Of a stretch of 5,839 bases of DNA, positions 1-5,399 are shown piece after piece. The stretch is from positions 1 to 5,839 of the forward strand of contig JAUVUO010000088.1 of assembly GCA_030601015.1 (NCBI GenBank), given 5' to 3'. The DNA is from Candidatus Omnitrophota bacterium (GTDB lineage Bacteria; Omnitrophota; Gorgyraeia; Duberdicusellales; 4484-171). The position numbers and the translations under genes are program-made. Below the pieces are notes generated by a model, which was given only the letters and a program-made list of their open reading frames with translations, was not told the origin of the DNA and did no database searches. How positions within the stretch are numbered: position 1 is the first letter of the stretch; each line of letters opens with the position of its first letter.

Positions 1-2
1 AA

Positions 3-1085
3 ATGATTCATATTTTTATAGGAACAAAAGCTCAGTTTATAAAAATGGTGCCTGTGATGATGGTACTTAATAAAAAAAATATTAACTTTAATCTTATTGA
101 TTTAGGGCAGCATTCTCTTCTAACCAGGAAATTGAGAGATGAATTTGCTATAAAATCTCCTGATGTCTATGTTTCTCAGGGAGAAAATATTTCCAGTTTA
201 TTTAAAGGTTTAGCTTGGTGTTTGCTGATATTTTATAAAGGGATTAAAAAAACATGGGTTCAGGAAAAAGTATTTTTAAACAAAAAAGGTGTATGTTTGA
301 TACACGGGGACACAGTTTCAACGCTTTTAGGATTATATTTGGCAAAACGAGCGGATATTAAGGTGATACATATAGAATCGGGCTTGAGGTCTTATAATTA
401 TTGGGAGCCTTTTCCTGAAGAGATTTTAAGATTGTTAATAATGAGATTCTCAGATCGGCTGATAGCTCCTTCTGAGTGGTCTTTAAATAATCTAAAAAAA
501 ATGGGGTTAAGAGAAAAGTCAACATTGATTTCCGGCAATACATCACTTGAAACAAGTATGTGTAGTCTTGATAAAAAAGTTGAATTGGAGTTTAATATAG
601 ATAAATTTGCTTTAATTACCGTGCACAGAATGGAGAATATTTTATTGAAAAGGCGGATGCAAATGGTTGTAGAATTAATAAAGAACATTTCTGATGAATT
701 GTCCATAGTTTTTGTCCAGCATCAACCCACAATAAAACAATTAAAAAAGTTTGGGCTTCAGGGAAGACTTGAAAAAATAAAAAATGTTTATTTTTTCAAG
801 ATACTTTCTCATAAGCATTTTATTCATTTGCTTAATAGATGTGAATTCGTGATTACGGATGGGGGGAGTATACAGGAAGAGAGTTATTATTTAGATAAAC
901 CTTGTCTTTTGTTGAGAAATTGTACGGAAAGAATAGAAGGGTTAGGAGAGAATGTGGTTTTATCTAAATTTTGTAAGGATAAAATCAGAAATTTTATTGA
1001 TAATTATAAAAATTTTAAAAGAAAAGAATGTATAAAAAAAAATATAAAACCATCGGAACAAATCATAAAGTATCTGGATATTTAA
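3..1085 (+). CDS. wecB: UDP-N-acetylglucosamine 2-epimerase, WecB/MnaA family (divergent)
   Basis: A 360-residue cytosolic enzyme of the non-hydrolysing UDP-GlcNAc 2-epimerase family (GT-B fold; E. coli WecB is about 376 aa). It is expected to interconvert UDP-GlcNAc and UDP-ManNAc for a surface polysaccharide. Family landmarks appear in order: the N-terminal loop GTKAQFIKM (residues 7-15, usual form GTRPEAIKM), QH at 36-37, HGDT at 101-104 (the WecB Asp95 region), HIESGLR at 123-129 (the Glu117 region), PEE at 138-140 (the Glu131 region), SGNT at 177-180, VHR at 207-209 (the catalytic His213 region), H240, TDGGSIQEE at 285-293 and TER at 308-310. All the expected catalytic acids and the His are present. 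Oddities are Lys for Arg and AQ for PE in the first loop, and TDGGS where most members have TDSGG. The first ATG sits right at the family N-terminus, so the gene looks complete; its ribosome site is outside the window. The specific sugar substrate is inferred from the family only. Confidence 0.9.
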   Translation: MIHIFIGTKAQFIKMVPVMMVLNKKNINFNLIDLGQHSLLTRKLRDEFAIKSPDVYVSQGENISSLFKGLAWCLLIFYKGIKKTWVQEKVFLNKKGVCLIHGDTVSTLLGLYLAKRADIKVIHIESGLRSYNYWEPFPEEILRLLIMRFSDRLIAPSEWSLNNLKKMGLREKSTLISGNTSLETSMCSLDKKVELEFNIDKFALITVHRMENILLKRRMQMVVELIKNISDELSIVFVQHQPTIKQLKKFGLQGRLEKIKNVYFFKILSHKHFIHLLNRCEFVITDGGSIQEESYYLDKPCLLLRNCTERIEGLGENVVLSKFCKDKIRNFIDNYKNFKRKECIKKNIKPSEQIIKYLDI

Positions 1086-1159
1086 TTTACGAACAGACTT
1101 TTTAGGTAGCGTCAAAAGGGTTATGGGAAATTGGATGAAAAATTAAAGAATCTATTACA

Positions 1160-1179
1160 CCTGTCTGCCGGTAGGCGGG
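1160..1179. repeat. Short GC-rich hairpin, CTGCC-GGTA-GGCGG
   Basis: Arms CTGCC (1165-1169) and GGCGG (1174-1178) flank a GGTA loop, with one G·T wobble and possibly one more T·G pair outside. The sequence CCTGTCTGCCGGTAGGCGGG resembles CTGCCGGYAGGCAG-type dispersed intergenic palindromes that I recall from AT-rich uncultivated bacterial genomes. That resemblance is from memory. No T-run follows, so it is not an obvious terminator. Confidence 0.5.
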
Positions 1180-1184
1180 AAGCT

Positions 1185-1202
1185 CACAGAGGGCACAGAG
1201 TG
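1185..1202. repeat. Tandem 9-mer CACAGAGGG / CACAGAGTG
   Basis: Two head-to-tail copies of a 9-base unit (1185-1193 and 1194-1202) differ at one position. CACAGAG-type repeats are common as dispersed intergenic elements in environmental bacterial genomes and, as I recall, often lie just upstream of GxxExxY-family genes. The fragment directly after this repeat fits that pattern. Confidence 0.55.
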
Positions 1203-1286
1203 AAGAATAATGAATTAACGAAAAAAGTTATCGGTTGCGCGATAGATGTTCATGAAGCACAAATTTTTTTAATCAATGAGACTTAA
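1200..1286 (+). pseudogene. Decayed 5' fragment of a GxxExxY-family gene
   Basis: Reading from a GTG at 1200 gives VKNNELTKKVIGCAIDVHEA and then QIFLINET before a TAA at 1284-1286. The run NELTKKVIGCAIDVHEA is what the N-terminus of GxxExxY-family proteins looks like (typically NELT-K-IG-AI-VH--LGPGLLES-YE). The family sequence stops abruptly after residue 20: the expected LGPGLLES-YE core, which contains the name-giving motif, is absent here and was not seen in the following 170 bp. Intact members are about 120-135 aa. An ATG overlaps at 1210-1212 but is out of frame and stops at once, so the original start may also be lost. It is a remnant and is unlikely to be expressed as a functional protein. 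The function of intact GxxExxY proteins is not settled. Confidence 0.72.
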
Positions 1287-1307
1287 TCTTTTTCGAAGGA
1301 AAAGATT
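1285..1307. repeat. Inverted repeat AATCTTTT / AAAAGATT
   Basis: Perfect 8-bp arms at 1285-1292 and 1300-1307 enclose a 7-base loop. The arms are AT-rich and no T-run follows on the plus strand (GTTGCC follows), so I do not call a terminator. The hairpin begins where the GxxExxY remnant ends and may mark the edge of an inserted or deleted segment. Confidence 0.45.
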
Positions 1308-1318
1308 GTTGCCGAATT

Positions 1319-1350
1319 GGCCCTGAGAGGCCAAAAGGGGCCGAAGGGCC
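1319..1350. repeat. Four-fold GGCC array with alternative hairpins
   Basis: GGCC occurs at 1319-1322, 1329-1332, 1339-1342 and 1347-1350, separated by 6, 6 and 4 bases. Since GGCC is self-complementary, any two copies can pair. The longest simple pairing is GGCCC (1319-1323) with GGGCC (1346-1350). This GC-rich patch stands out sharply in the AT-rich surroundings. No function is assigned. Confidence 0.5.
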
Positions 1351-1362
1351 TTGGGTTTAATT

Positions 1363-1382
1363 CCCCTCAGCTTGCTGAGAGG
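1363..1382. repeat. REP-like palindrome A, CTTG loop
   Basis: Arms CCCCTCAG (1363-1370) and CTGAGAGG (1375-1382) pair over 8 positions with a single A·C mismatch; the loop is CTTG. It shares its layout with the palindrome at 1409-1432: a C-rich 5' arm ending in AG, a YTTG loop, and a 3' arm starting CTG. The pair therefore looks like two members of one dispersed palindrome family, not independent hairpins. Confidence 0.6.
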
Positions 1383-1408
1383 CTGTTATCCAGGAGGAAT
1401 ACTTTCGA

Positions 1409-1432
1409 TACCCTGTAGTTTGCTGCAGGGTA
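1409..1432. repeat. REP-like palindrome B, TTTG loop, just upstream of methyltransferase
   Basis: Arms TACCCTGTAG (1409-1418) and CTGCAGGGTA (1423-1432) form a 10-bp stem with one G·T wobble and a TTTG loop. The wobble keeps the stem paired in RNA. It is followed by CTTCATTAATG with no T-run, so it is not a classical terminator. It ends 25 bp before the methyltransferase start and 13 bp before its GAAGGA ribosome site, so it would sit in that gene's leader RNA. Palindromes of the form CCC-GTAG-YTTG-CTAC-GGG followed by TTCATT are, as I recall, abundant between genes in Omnitrophota-like genomes. Confidence 0.65.
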
Positions 1433-1457
1433 CTTCATTAATGCTGAAGGATAAAAT

Positions 1458-2258
1458 ATGGGCGGAGATAGAATATTACCGGAAAAAATAAAATCTCAAG
1501 GAGAATATTATCTTTATTTGAAAGAGGTATTTACATATGATTGGTGCAGACGCTTTTTATCTAAGAATAGCTGCTGTTTAGATGTGGGGTGCGGGGAAGG
1601 TTATGGTTCAAAAATGCTTTCACCTTTTGTTAGCAAAATTATAGGTATTGATATAAATAAAAAGATAATAAAACGTGCTTATGAAAAATATGGAAGCAAG
1701 AAATGTTTTTTTAAATCGTATAATGGTAAGCAGCTGCCCTTTTTAAAAGAAACTTTTGATGTTGTTATTTCTTTTCAAGTAATTGAACATATTATAGATG
1801 ATATAGCATTTATTTCTGAGATTTACCGAGTCTTAAAACAAAAGGGAATTTTTATACTTACAACACCTAATAAGCTTATTAGGTTGCCGGGCAAAATAAA
1901 ACCCTGGAATATTTTTCATGTCAGGGAATATAATTATGAAGATTTAAATAAAATTCTTAAACCTGTTTTTAGAGAGGTTAGGGTTTATGGGGTATTTGCT
2001 TGTGATAAAATAAAAAAAATTGAGGATAAACGAATAAAAGAAAATTTAAAAATAATTTCTTATGATTTTTTAAATCTAAGGAGGGTGATTCCGCTTTTTA
2101 TCTTAGTGTTTGTTGTCAAATTTATTAATTATATAAAAAGCTTTAGAAGAGAGGATAATATAGGTTTGGAAAAGATTGAAGATATCTCTTTGCTTTATGA
2201 AATAAAAGACGGAGTTCAAAAGGAATCATTGGATATACTGGCAATAGGTAAAAAATAA
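1458..2258 (+). CDS. Class I SAM-dependent methyltransferase (Methyltransf_11-like)
   Basis: A 266-residue Rossmann-fold methyltransferase. Motif I is LDVGCGEG (residues 41-48), the SAM-binding glycine loop. The ribose-binding acid at the end of strand 2 is D65 in GIDIN. LPF at 93-95, FDVVIS (100-105) and QVIEHI (107-112) form motif II/III, and LTTPN (134-138) is the post-strand-5 motif. HVREY at 154-158 is typical of the type found in cell-wall and glycan clusters. A basic stretch with a hydrophobic run (about 209-230) suggests membrane association. The ATG is preceded by GAAGGA at 1446-1451 with six bases of spacing, which supports this start. The next gene begins 7 bp after the stop, so the two are one transcription unit. 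The partner membrane protein and the upstream epimerase suggest a glycan or lipid-linked intermediate as substrate; this is inference. The acceptor atom cannot be told from the sequence. Confidence 0.87.
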   Translation: MGGDRILPEKIKSQGEYYLYLKEVFTYDWCRRFLSKNSCCLDVGCGEGYGSKMLSPFVSKIIGIDINKKIIKRAYEKYGSKKCFFKSYNGKQLPFLKETFDVVISFQVIEHIIDDIAFISEIYRVLKQKGIFILTTPNKLIRLPGKIKPWNIFHVREYNYEDLNKILKPVFREVRVYGVFACDKIKKIEDKRIKENLKIISYDFLNLRRVIPLFILVFVVKFINYIKSFRREDNIGLEKIEDISLLYEIKDGVQKESLDILAIGKK

Positions 2259-2265
2259 ATATTTT

Positions 2266-3036
2266 ATGAATATTTTTTTTGTTTTTTTTAGTCTATTTGG
2301 GTTTGCAATCCTTAATGCTATAATTTTTTTTATTTTATGTAATAAAAATATAAATTTCAAGGAGACTTTAAAGTTAACAATTCTAGCCTCGGCTTTGAAT
2401 AAACTTTTTTTTACCGGATCAGGATATTTGGCATCAAGTTATCTTTATCGAGATGAAAATATAACATCTTCTAAGATTTTTACAGCTTTTTTATTTTTAG
2501 AGTTTTTTTCTGTATCATTTTGGATATTTTTGGGTATTTATTTTGGCGCCGAGTTAGTAATAAGGCTGCCGATTATTTTAGTGTTAGGTGTAATTGGATT
2601 TTCAATAATGGTTTGGGTAAAAAAAAATAAGTTTGGTTTAATCTTAAAAGATTTTCTAATTCATTTTAGAAATATTGGAAACAGATTGTTTTTGATTATG
2701 CCTTTTGTTCTTTTGAATATGGCGGTTTATGCGATATATTATTTTTTTCTTTTTAGGTGTTTTAATTTTTATTTAGATGTAACAGGTATTATAAAGATTG
2801 TTGCGGTGTCTTTTACCCTAGGGTATTTGTCATTTGCTCCGGCAGGAATAGGCTTTAAGGATACCGGATTAGTTTTGCTTCTAATTGGACAGGGAATTGC
2901 TTTGGATGGGGCTATAATGTTTGCTTTGGCAGACAGGTTGATAGTAACATTTTTTTGGGCCGGTTTAGGTAGTCTAGTAGGATTTGATTTGATTAAAGAA
3001 GAGTTTAAGAAAAGATTTAAGAGAGAAAAATATTAA
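2266..3036 (+). CDS. Polytopic membrane protein, LPG synthase TM / UPF0104 (flippase-like) superfamily
   Basis: A 256-residue protein with about seven hydrophobic segments, roughly at 2-25, 34-60, 70-95, 100-117, 140-165, 173-190 and 200-245 (the last probably two helices). The diagnostic part is LGYLSFAPAGIGFKDTG (residues 185-201), matching the P-x-G-x-G-x-x-(E/D) signature of the lysylphosphatidylglycerol synthase TM/UPF0104 group, followed by FALADRLIVTFFWAGLG (219-235), which fits the usual R-containing helix. FTGSGYLASS at 49-58 fits the earlier conserved P/T-G-x-G loop. Relatives include the MprF flippase domain and AglD-type membrane proteins. Most members run 300-340 aa, so this one is short, apparently by one N-terminal helix pair. 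There is no good ribosome site (only AGG at 2246-2248), and it starts 7 bp after the methyltransferase stop, so translation is probably coupled. A role in flipping or transferring a lipid-linked molecule is inferred. Confidence 0.75.
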   Translation: MNIFFVFFSLFGFAILNAIIFFILCNKNINFKETLKLTILASALNKLFFTGSGYLASSYLYRDENITSSKIFTAFLFLEFFSVSFWIFLGIYFGAELVIRLPIILVLGVIGFSIMVWVKKNKFGLILKDFLIHFRNIGNRLFLIMPFVLLNMAVYAIYYFFLFRCFNFYLDVTGIIKIVAVSFTLGYLSFAPAGIGFKDTGLVLLLIGQGIALDGAIMFALADRLIVTFFWAGLGSLVGFDLIKEEFKKRFKREKY

Positions 3037-3069
3037 TTATGAGCCATCGTCTATTGTTCATTAGCTGTT
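3037..3069. other. Convergent gene junction without a visible terminator
   Basis: The plus-strand membrane-protein gene and the minus-strand pilin gene end 33 bp apart. I find no GC-rich stem followed by a T-run on either strand. The word ATTGTTC occurs at 3053-3059 and again at 3072-3078, the second copy overlapping the pilin stop codon. Transcripts from both sides probably run into each other's 3' ends or rely on Rho. Confidence 0.5.
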
Positions 3070-4428
3070 TCATTGTTCCTGCCAGCTTAGCGAAGAAGGC
3101 TGAAAAAGAAAAGTTCCACTGGGAGGATCAATTCTGTTTGCACTATAGTTTATTAAAATTCGGCCGTCCAGGATTACATTATTGCCATAAACAGCCAAAC
3201 CGTTTAAGTAATTTAATGTAACTGTTCCTTGTTCAGAATATATTAAGCCTCTAAATATTCTAGTATCTCTTTTTTTATTTTCAGTATTACCTTCAGGTGT
3301 ATCTAATGATATTATATCGCCTGTTTTTGTTGCTAAACTGGGATAATTTTTTTCTCCGGTTTTTATTGTCATCTTTATTTGTTTGTCTCCACTTATTAAC
3401 ACGTCTCCTTCGGTAATAACATACATATTCTTAAGAGTAATTTTACTTATATTAACATCTATTATCAGACCGCTTTTTATGTAATGAGTTTTAGAAGAAC
3501 CACTCCCTTCATTTTTATAAAATCTTTTAACTAATTTTATTTGATCAGAATCCCAATCATCGTTAATATTTCTGTCTAATGAGGCTTGTTTCCCTCCGGC
3601 ACTTACACTTTGGATAACGGCCCAATCGGTATCATTCCAGGTTCCATGAGTTATATTTCTTACTGCTTCATCAACCATACCGGTAAAGAATCCGTTTACT
3701 GTAACATTTAAAGTGTTTCCTGAAGAACTATCTAAAGCAGTTGCTGTTATAGGATCCGGCTGCCAGATTATATCCGCGTTAGATTCAAAATAGGCCATGT
3801 CAATTGTAGGATATGCTCCTGGGCTAATAAGTGTTCTGTCGTCTCCGGACTTTCCGTCGGGCATAATTGGAATAGGGCTGGGGTCGTAATCTTGGCCTAT
3901 TTCATTAAAAACCGCATCCCCATCGCCATTGTAATAGGCAGCCTGAATATTTCCTTCTATTGAAGAATTCGGGTGCATAAGACTCCAGTCAAAATTATTT
4001 TTTGCTTTCAAACAGGATGTTAAGCCGCCTATGACTATGCTGGAAATTAATTGCCGTTCGGCACGGGGGTTCACTTGATTAGGCACGTATCCATAAGTTT
4101 CAACTATTGTATCTCCGTCTTCGCCCACAATCGGATCTCTGCATATAACCCTGTATTCACCATAGGCAAGAGTATGGGTTTGCCCATTACCGGTTGTTCT
4201 GAAACTGGAATCTTCAGTCAATTCTTTTAATGCCCATTGCATAGCGGATTCAGATAAATATAAAGCTCTTTCAGAATCAAGATGGCGGGCATTTATATCT
4301 AGATTAGCAGAGATAAAGTTGGCAACAGTATTACCAACCAGGCCTATAATTATCATTATAAAAATAACAATAATTAAGATTACCCCTTTCTTTTGTTTGT
4401 AATTAAAAATTTCTTGGGTAAATTTCAT
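3070..4428 (-). CDS. GspK/PilX-like minor pseudopilin with large beta-rich C-terminal domain
   Basis: A 452-residue single-pass membrane protein. A short basic leader ends in KKG (residues 13-15), followed by a hydrophobic helix from V16 to about 37 and an amphipathic helix with LDSERALYLSESAMQWALKE (50-69), the Q/RAL-x-x-AE-S/A pattern of PilX_N and GspK proteins. Cleavage after G15 would leave Ile at mature position 5 instead of Glu; GspK pseudopilins characteristically lack Glu5 and sit at the tip. Residues 80-135 continue the pilin-like part, 140-315 are Asp/Asn/Gly-rich and unassigned, and 319-428 are a series of short strands (YVITEGDVLISG, GLIYSEQGTVTL, GLAVYGNNVILDG) suggesting a beta-solenoid. 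The stop overlaps nothing, but the start overlaps the preceding gene by 26 bp. No good ribosome site is seen at the ATG (GGAG lies about 19 bases away), which suggests translational coupling. Last gene of an H-I-J-K order cluster. The K/X assignment is likely; the function of the C-terminal domain is unknown. Confidence 0.78.
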   Translation of the reverse strand: MKFTQEIFNYKQKKGVILIIVIFIMIIIGLVGNTVANFISANLDINARHLDSERALYLSESAMQWALKELTEDSSFRTTGNGQTHTLAYGEYRVICRDPIVGEDGDTIVETYGYVPNQVNPRAERQLISSIVIGGLTSCLKAKNNFDWSLMHPNSSIEGNIQAAYYNGDGDAVFNEIGQDYDPSPIPIMPDGKSGDDRTLISPGAYPTIDMAYFESNADIIWQPDPITATALDSSSGNTLNVTVNGFFTGMVDEAVRNITHGTWNDTDWAVIQSVSAGGKQASLDRNINDDWDSDQIKLVKRFYKNEGSGSSKTHYIKSGLIIDVNISKITLKNMYVITEGDVLISGDKQIKMTIKTGEKNYPSLATKTGDIISLDTPEGNTENKKRDTRIFRGLIYSEQGTVTLNYLNGLAVYGNNVILDGRILINYSANRIDPPSGTFLFQPSSLSWQEQ

Positions 4429-4969
4429 AATGTAAGTTTAAAGATTCTTCTCCTTCATTTAAAGTTAATTCTAATCGTATTCTATATATTTCTGAAATTG
4501 TAGTTGTTGAATTATCATTTTTATCAAAATAGCTAAATTGAAAGGCAGTTAAATTGCCTAAAAGGATATTCGAATTGTCAAAAGTTCCGTTTGAGTCTTC
4601 ATCTCTTTCATAAATTAATTGGTTTCCGGAGAATATATAACGTATGCCTACCTCATCAGTGCCTTCCATTTTCAAGAAATAAAAAGAATTTGGTGTTGCG
4701 TCTTTTATAGGTTCTTCTGAGCCTGCGCGTCTTTTTATTTGACGAATATTTCTACCCGTATTGATTAATCCTAATCTTGCTTGGTGGGCTATTTCAGTCC
4801 GAAATGATAAAAAATTCCATATATCCATAGTTTGGCTAATAAAAAAACCAAGGCCTACAGATAAAATGCCGATAAGAGTCATTACAATTATTAATTCTAC
4901 TAAAGTTACTGCTTTATGTTTCAATGAAGAATATTTTTTTTTTATGAATAATCTAATTAAAAATTTCAT
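4403..4969 (-). CDS. GspJ/PilW-like minor pseudopilin (prepilin-type N-terminus)
   Basis: I chose the ATG at 4969-4967 (188 aa). The same frame is open to a GTG at 4996 (197 aa), but that start lies inside the previous gene with no ribosome site, while the ATG has CCGGAAC nine bases ahead and follows the previous stop by 16 bp. With the ATG, residues 1-20 form a basic leader and the class III prepilin signal reads KHKA/VTLVELIIVMTLIGIL, with Glu at mature position 5 and a hydrophobic helix to about residue 45. The residue before the cleavage site is Ala instead of the usual Gly. After the helix come an amphipathic segment (ISQTMDIWNFLSFRTEIAHQ), then a strand-rich domain with SFYFLK, YIFSGNQLIYERDEDSNG and LTAFQFSYFDKNDN, ending in IYPRNF, all typical of GspJ/PilW-type proteins. 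It is expected to work in the tip-initiation complex at the inner membrane. It overlaps the next gene by 26 bp. Confidence 0.8.
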   Translation of the reverse strand: MKFLIRLFIKKKYSSLKHKAVTLVELIIVMTLIGILSVGLGFFISQTMDIWNFLSFRTEIAHQARLGLINTGRNIRQIKRRAGSEEPIKDATPNSFYFLKMEGTDEVGIRYIFSGNQLIYERDEDSNGTFDNSNILLGNLTAFQFSYFDKNDNSTTTISEIYRIRLELTLNEGEESLNLHYEIYPRNF

Positions 4970-4985
4970 TTTAAAAGTTCCGGTT

Positions 4986-5399
4986 TTAATAATCACTTAT
5001 AAGTGTAACCAAATCCAAAGTGAATGAAGGGGATTTGGTAATAGAAACAGTTATTTTTTTATAATCACAATTGGGGGGGCAAGCGGCCGGTTCCCAAATA
5101 GATCCATTTAATTCCGCGAATTCAATAGAAACTGTCCTTTGATGTCCCGGCGCGGGAGAATCTGTGCCTGATAATCCATCCACCTCACTAAAAGATTTTG
5201 ATTTTATTTTTTCCATCATTTCTTGAGCATAAAATGTTGCTGTAGCTGTATTTTCCGAAAGGGCAATGCTTTGAGTTACTTCCGATAAAAGTTTTAAAAG
5301 GCCGGATACAGCTACTCCCAAAATTACAATAGATAAGATAAGTTCAATTAAAGTAAAACTTTTTTTTTGTAAAGATAAAAATTTTATATTCAGGCTCAT
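4986..5399 (-). CDS. GspI/PilV-like minor pseudopilin
   Basis: A 137-residue prepilin. The leader MSLNIKFLSLQKKS is followed by FTLIELILSIVILGVAVSGL: Phe at mature position 1, Glu at position 5 (E19) and a hydrophobic helix to about residue 38. The residue before cleavage is Ser14 where Gly is normal. ATATFYAQEMMEKIKSKSF (51-69) is the A-x-x-x-AQ-x-ME motif of GspI/PilV proteins, and the C-terminus (YKKITVSITKSPSFTLDLVTLI) is their usual closing beta strand pair. CPPNC (107-111) contributes a Cys pair that could form a disulfide outside the cytosol. The ATG overlaps the preceding stop as ATGA (5396-5399), and an AGGGAGG ribosome site lies on the minus strand at 5417-5411, eleven bases upstream, inside the preceding gene. 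Both fix the start and indicate coupled translation. Confidence 0.83.
   Translation of the reverse strand: MSLNIKFLSLQKKSFTLIELILSIVILGVAVSGLLKLLSEVTQSIALSENTATATFYAQEMMEKIKSKSFSEVDGLSGTDSPAPGHQRTVSIEFAELNGSIWEPAACPPNCDYKKITVSITKSPSFTLDLVTLISDY

Larger units (their letters stand above)
1086..1457. other. Intergenic repeat mosaic between epimerase and methyltransferase
   Basis: This 372-bp stretch has no intact gene. From 1160 on it is made of short hairpins, a tandem repeat and one decayed coding fragment, listed separately. It is more GC-rich than the flanking genes in places: 21 of 30 bases at 1321-1350 are G or C. I see nothing recognisable in 1086-1159. No convincing -35/-10 pair was found, so whether the methyltransferase has its own promoter here is open. 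Confidence 0.75.

Noticed and set aside
358..706. Two overlapping minus-strand open frames inside the epimerase gene
   Set aside because: They are antisense to conserved epimerase motifs (HIESGLR, PEE, SGNT, VHR) and their translations show no family features or ribosome sites.
1285..1307. AATCTTTT/AAAAGATT hairpin as an intrinsic terminator for the epimerase
   Set aside because: The stem is AT-rich, and the T-run (1264-1270) comes before and not after it on the plus strand.
1392..1397. A perfect AGGAGG ribosome-site-like sequence between the two palindromes
   Set aside because: No start codon at a usable distance opens a frame; the following frames close quickly in the palindrome (CTGTAG). 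It is probably part of the repeat.
1160..1432. Intergenic repeats as a CRISPR array or a riboswitch
   Set aside because: The units differ from each other and are not regularly spaced with unique spacers; no known riboswitch core was recognised.
3039..3221. A 60-codon plus-strand frame after the membrane-protein gene
   Set aside because: It lies almost wholly antisense to the C-terminus of the GspK/PilX-like protein, has no ribosome site, and its translation looks like no known protein.
4970..4996. GTG start extending the J/W-like gene by nine codons
   Set aside because: It lies inside the preceding gene without a ribosome site; the ATG at 4969 has a CCGGAAC site nine bases ahead and still gives a full basic leader.
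4761..5027. An 88-codon plus-strand frame over the pilin genes
   Set aside because: Antisense to the prepilin signal regions of the J/W- and I/V-like genes; the hydrophobic stretch is a complement artefact.
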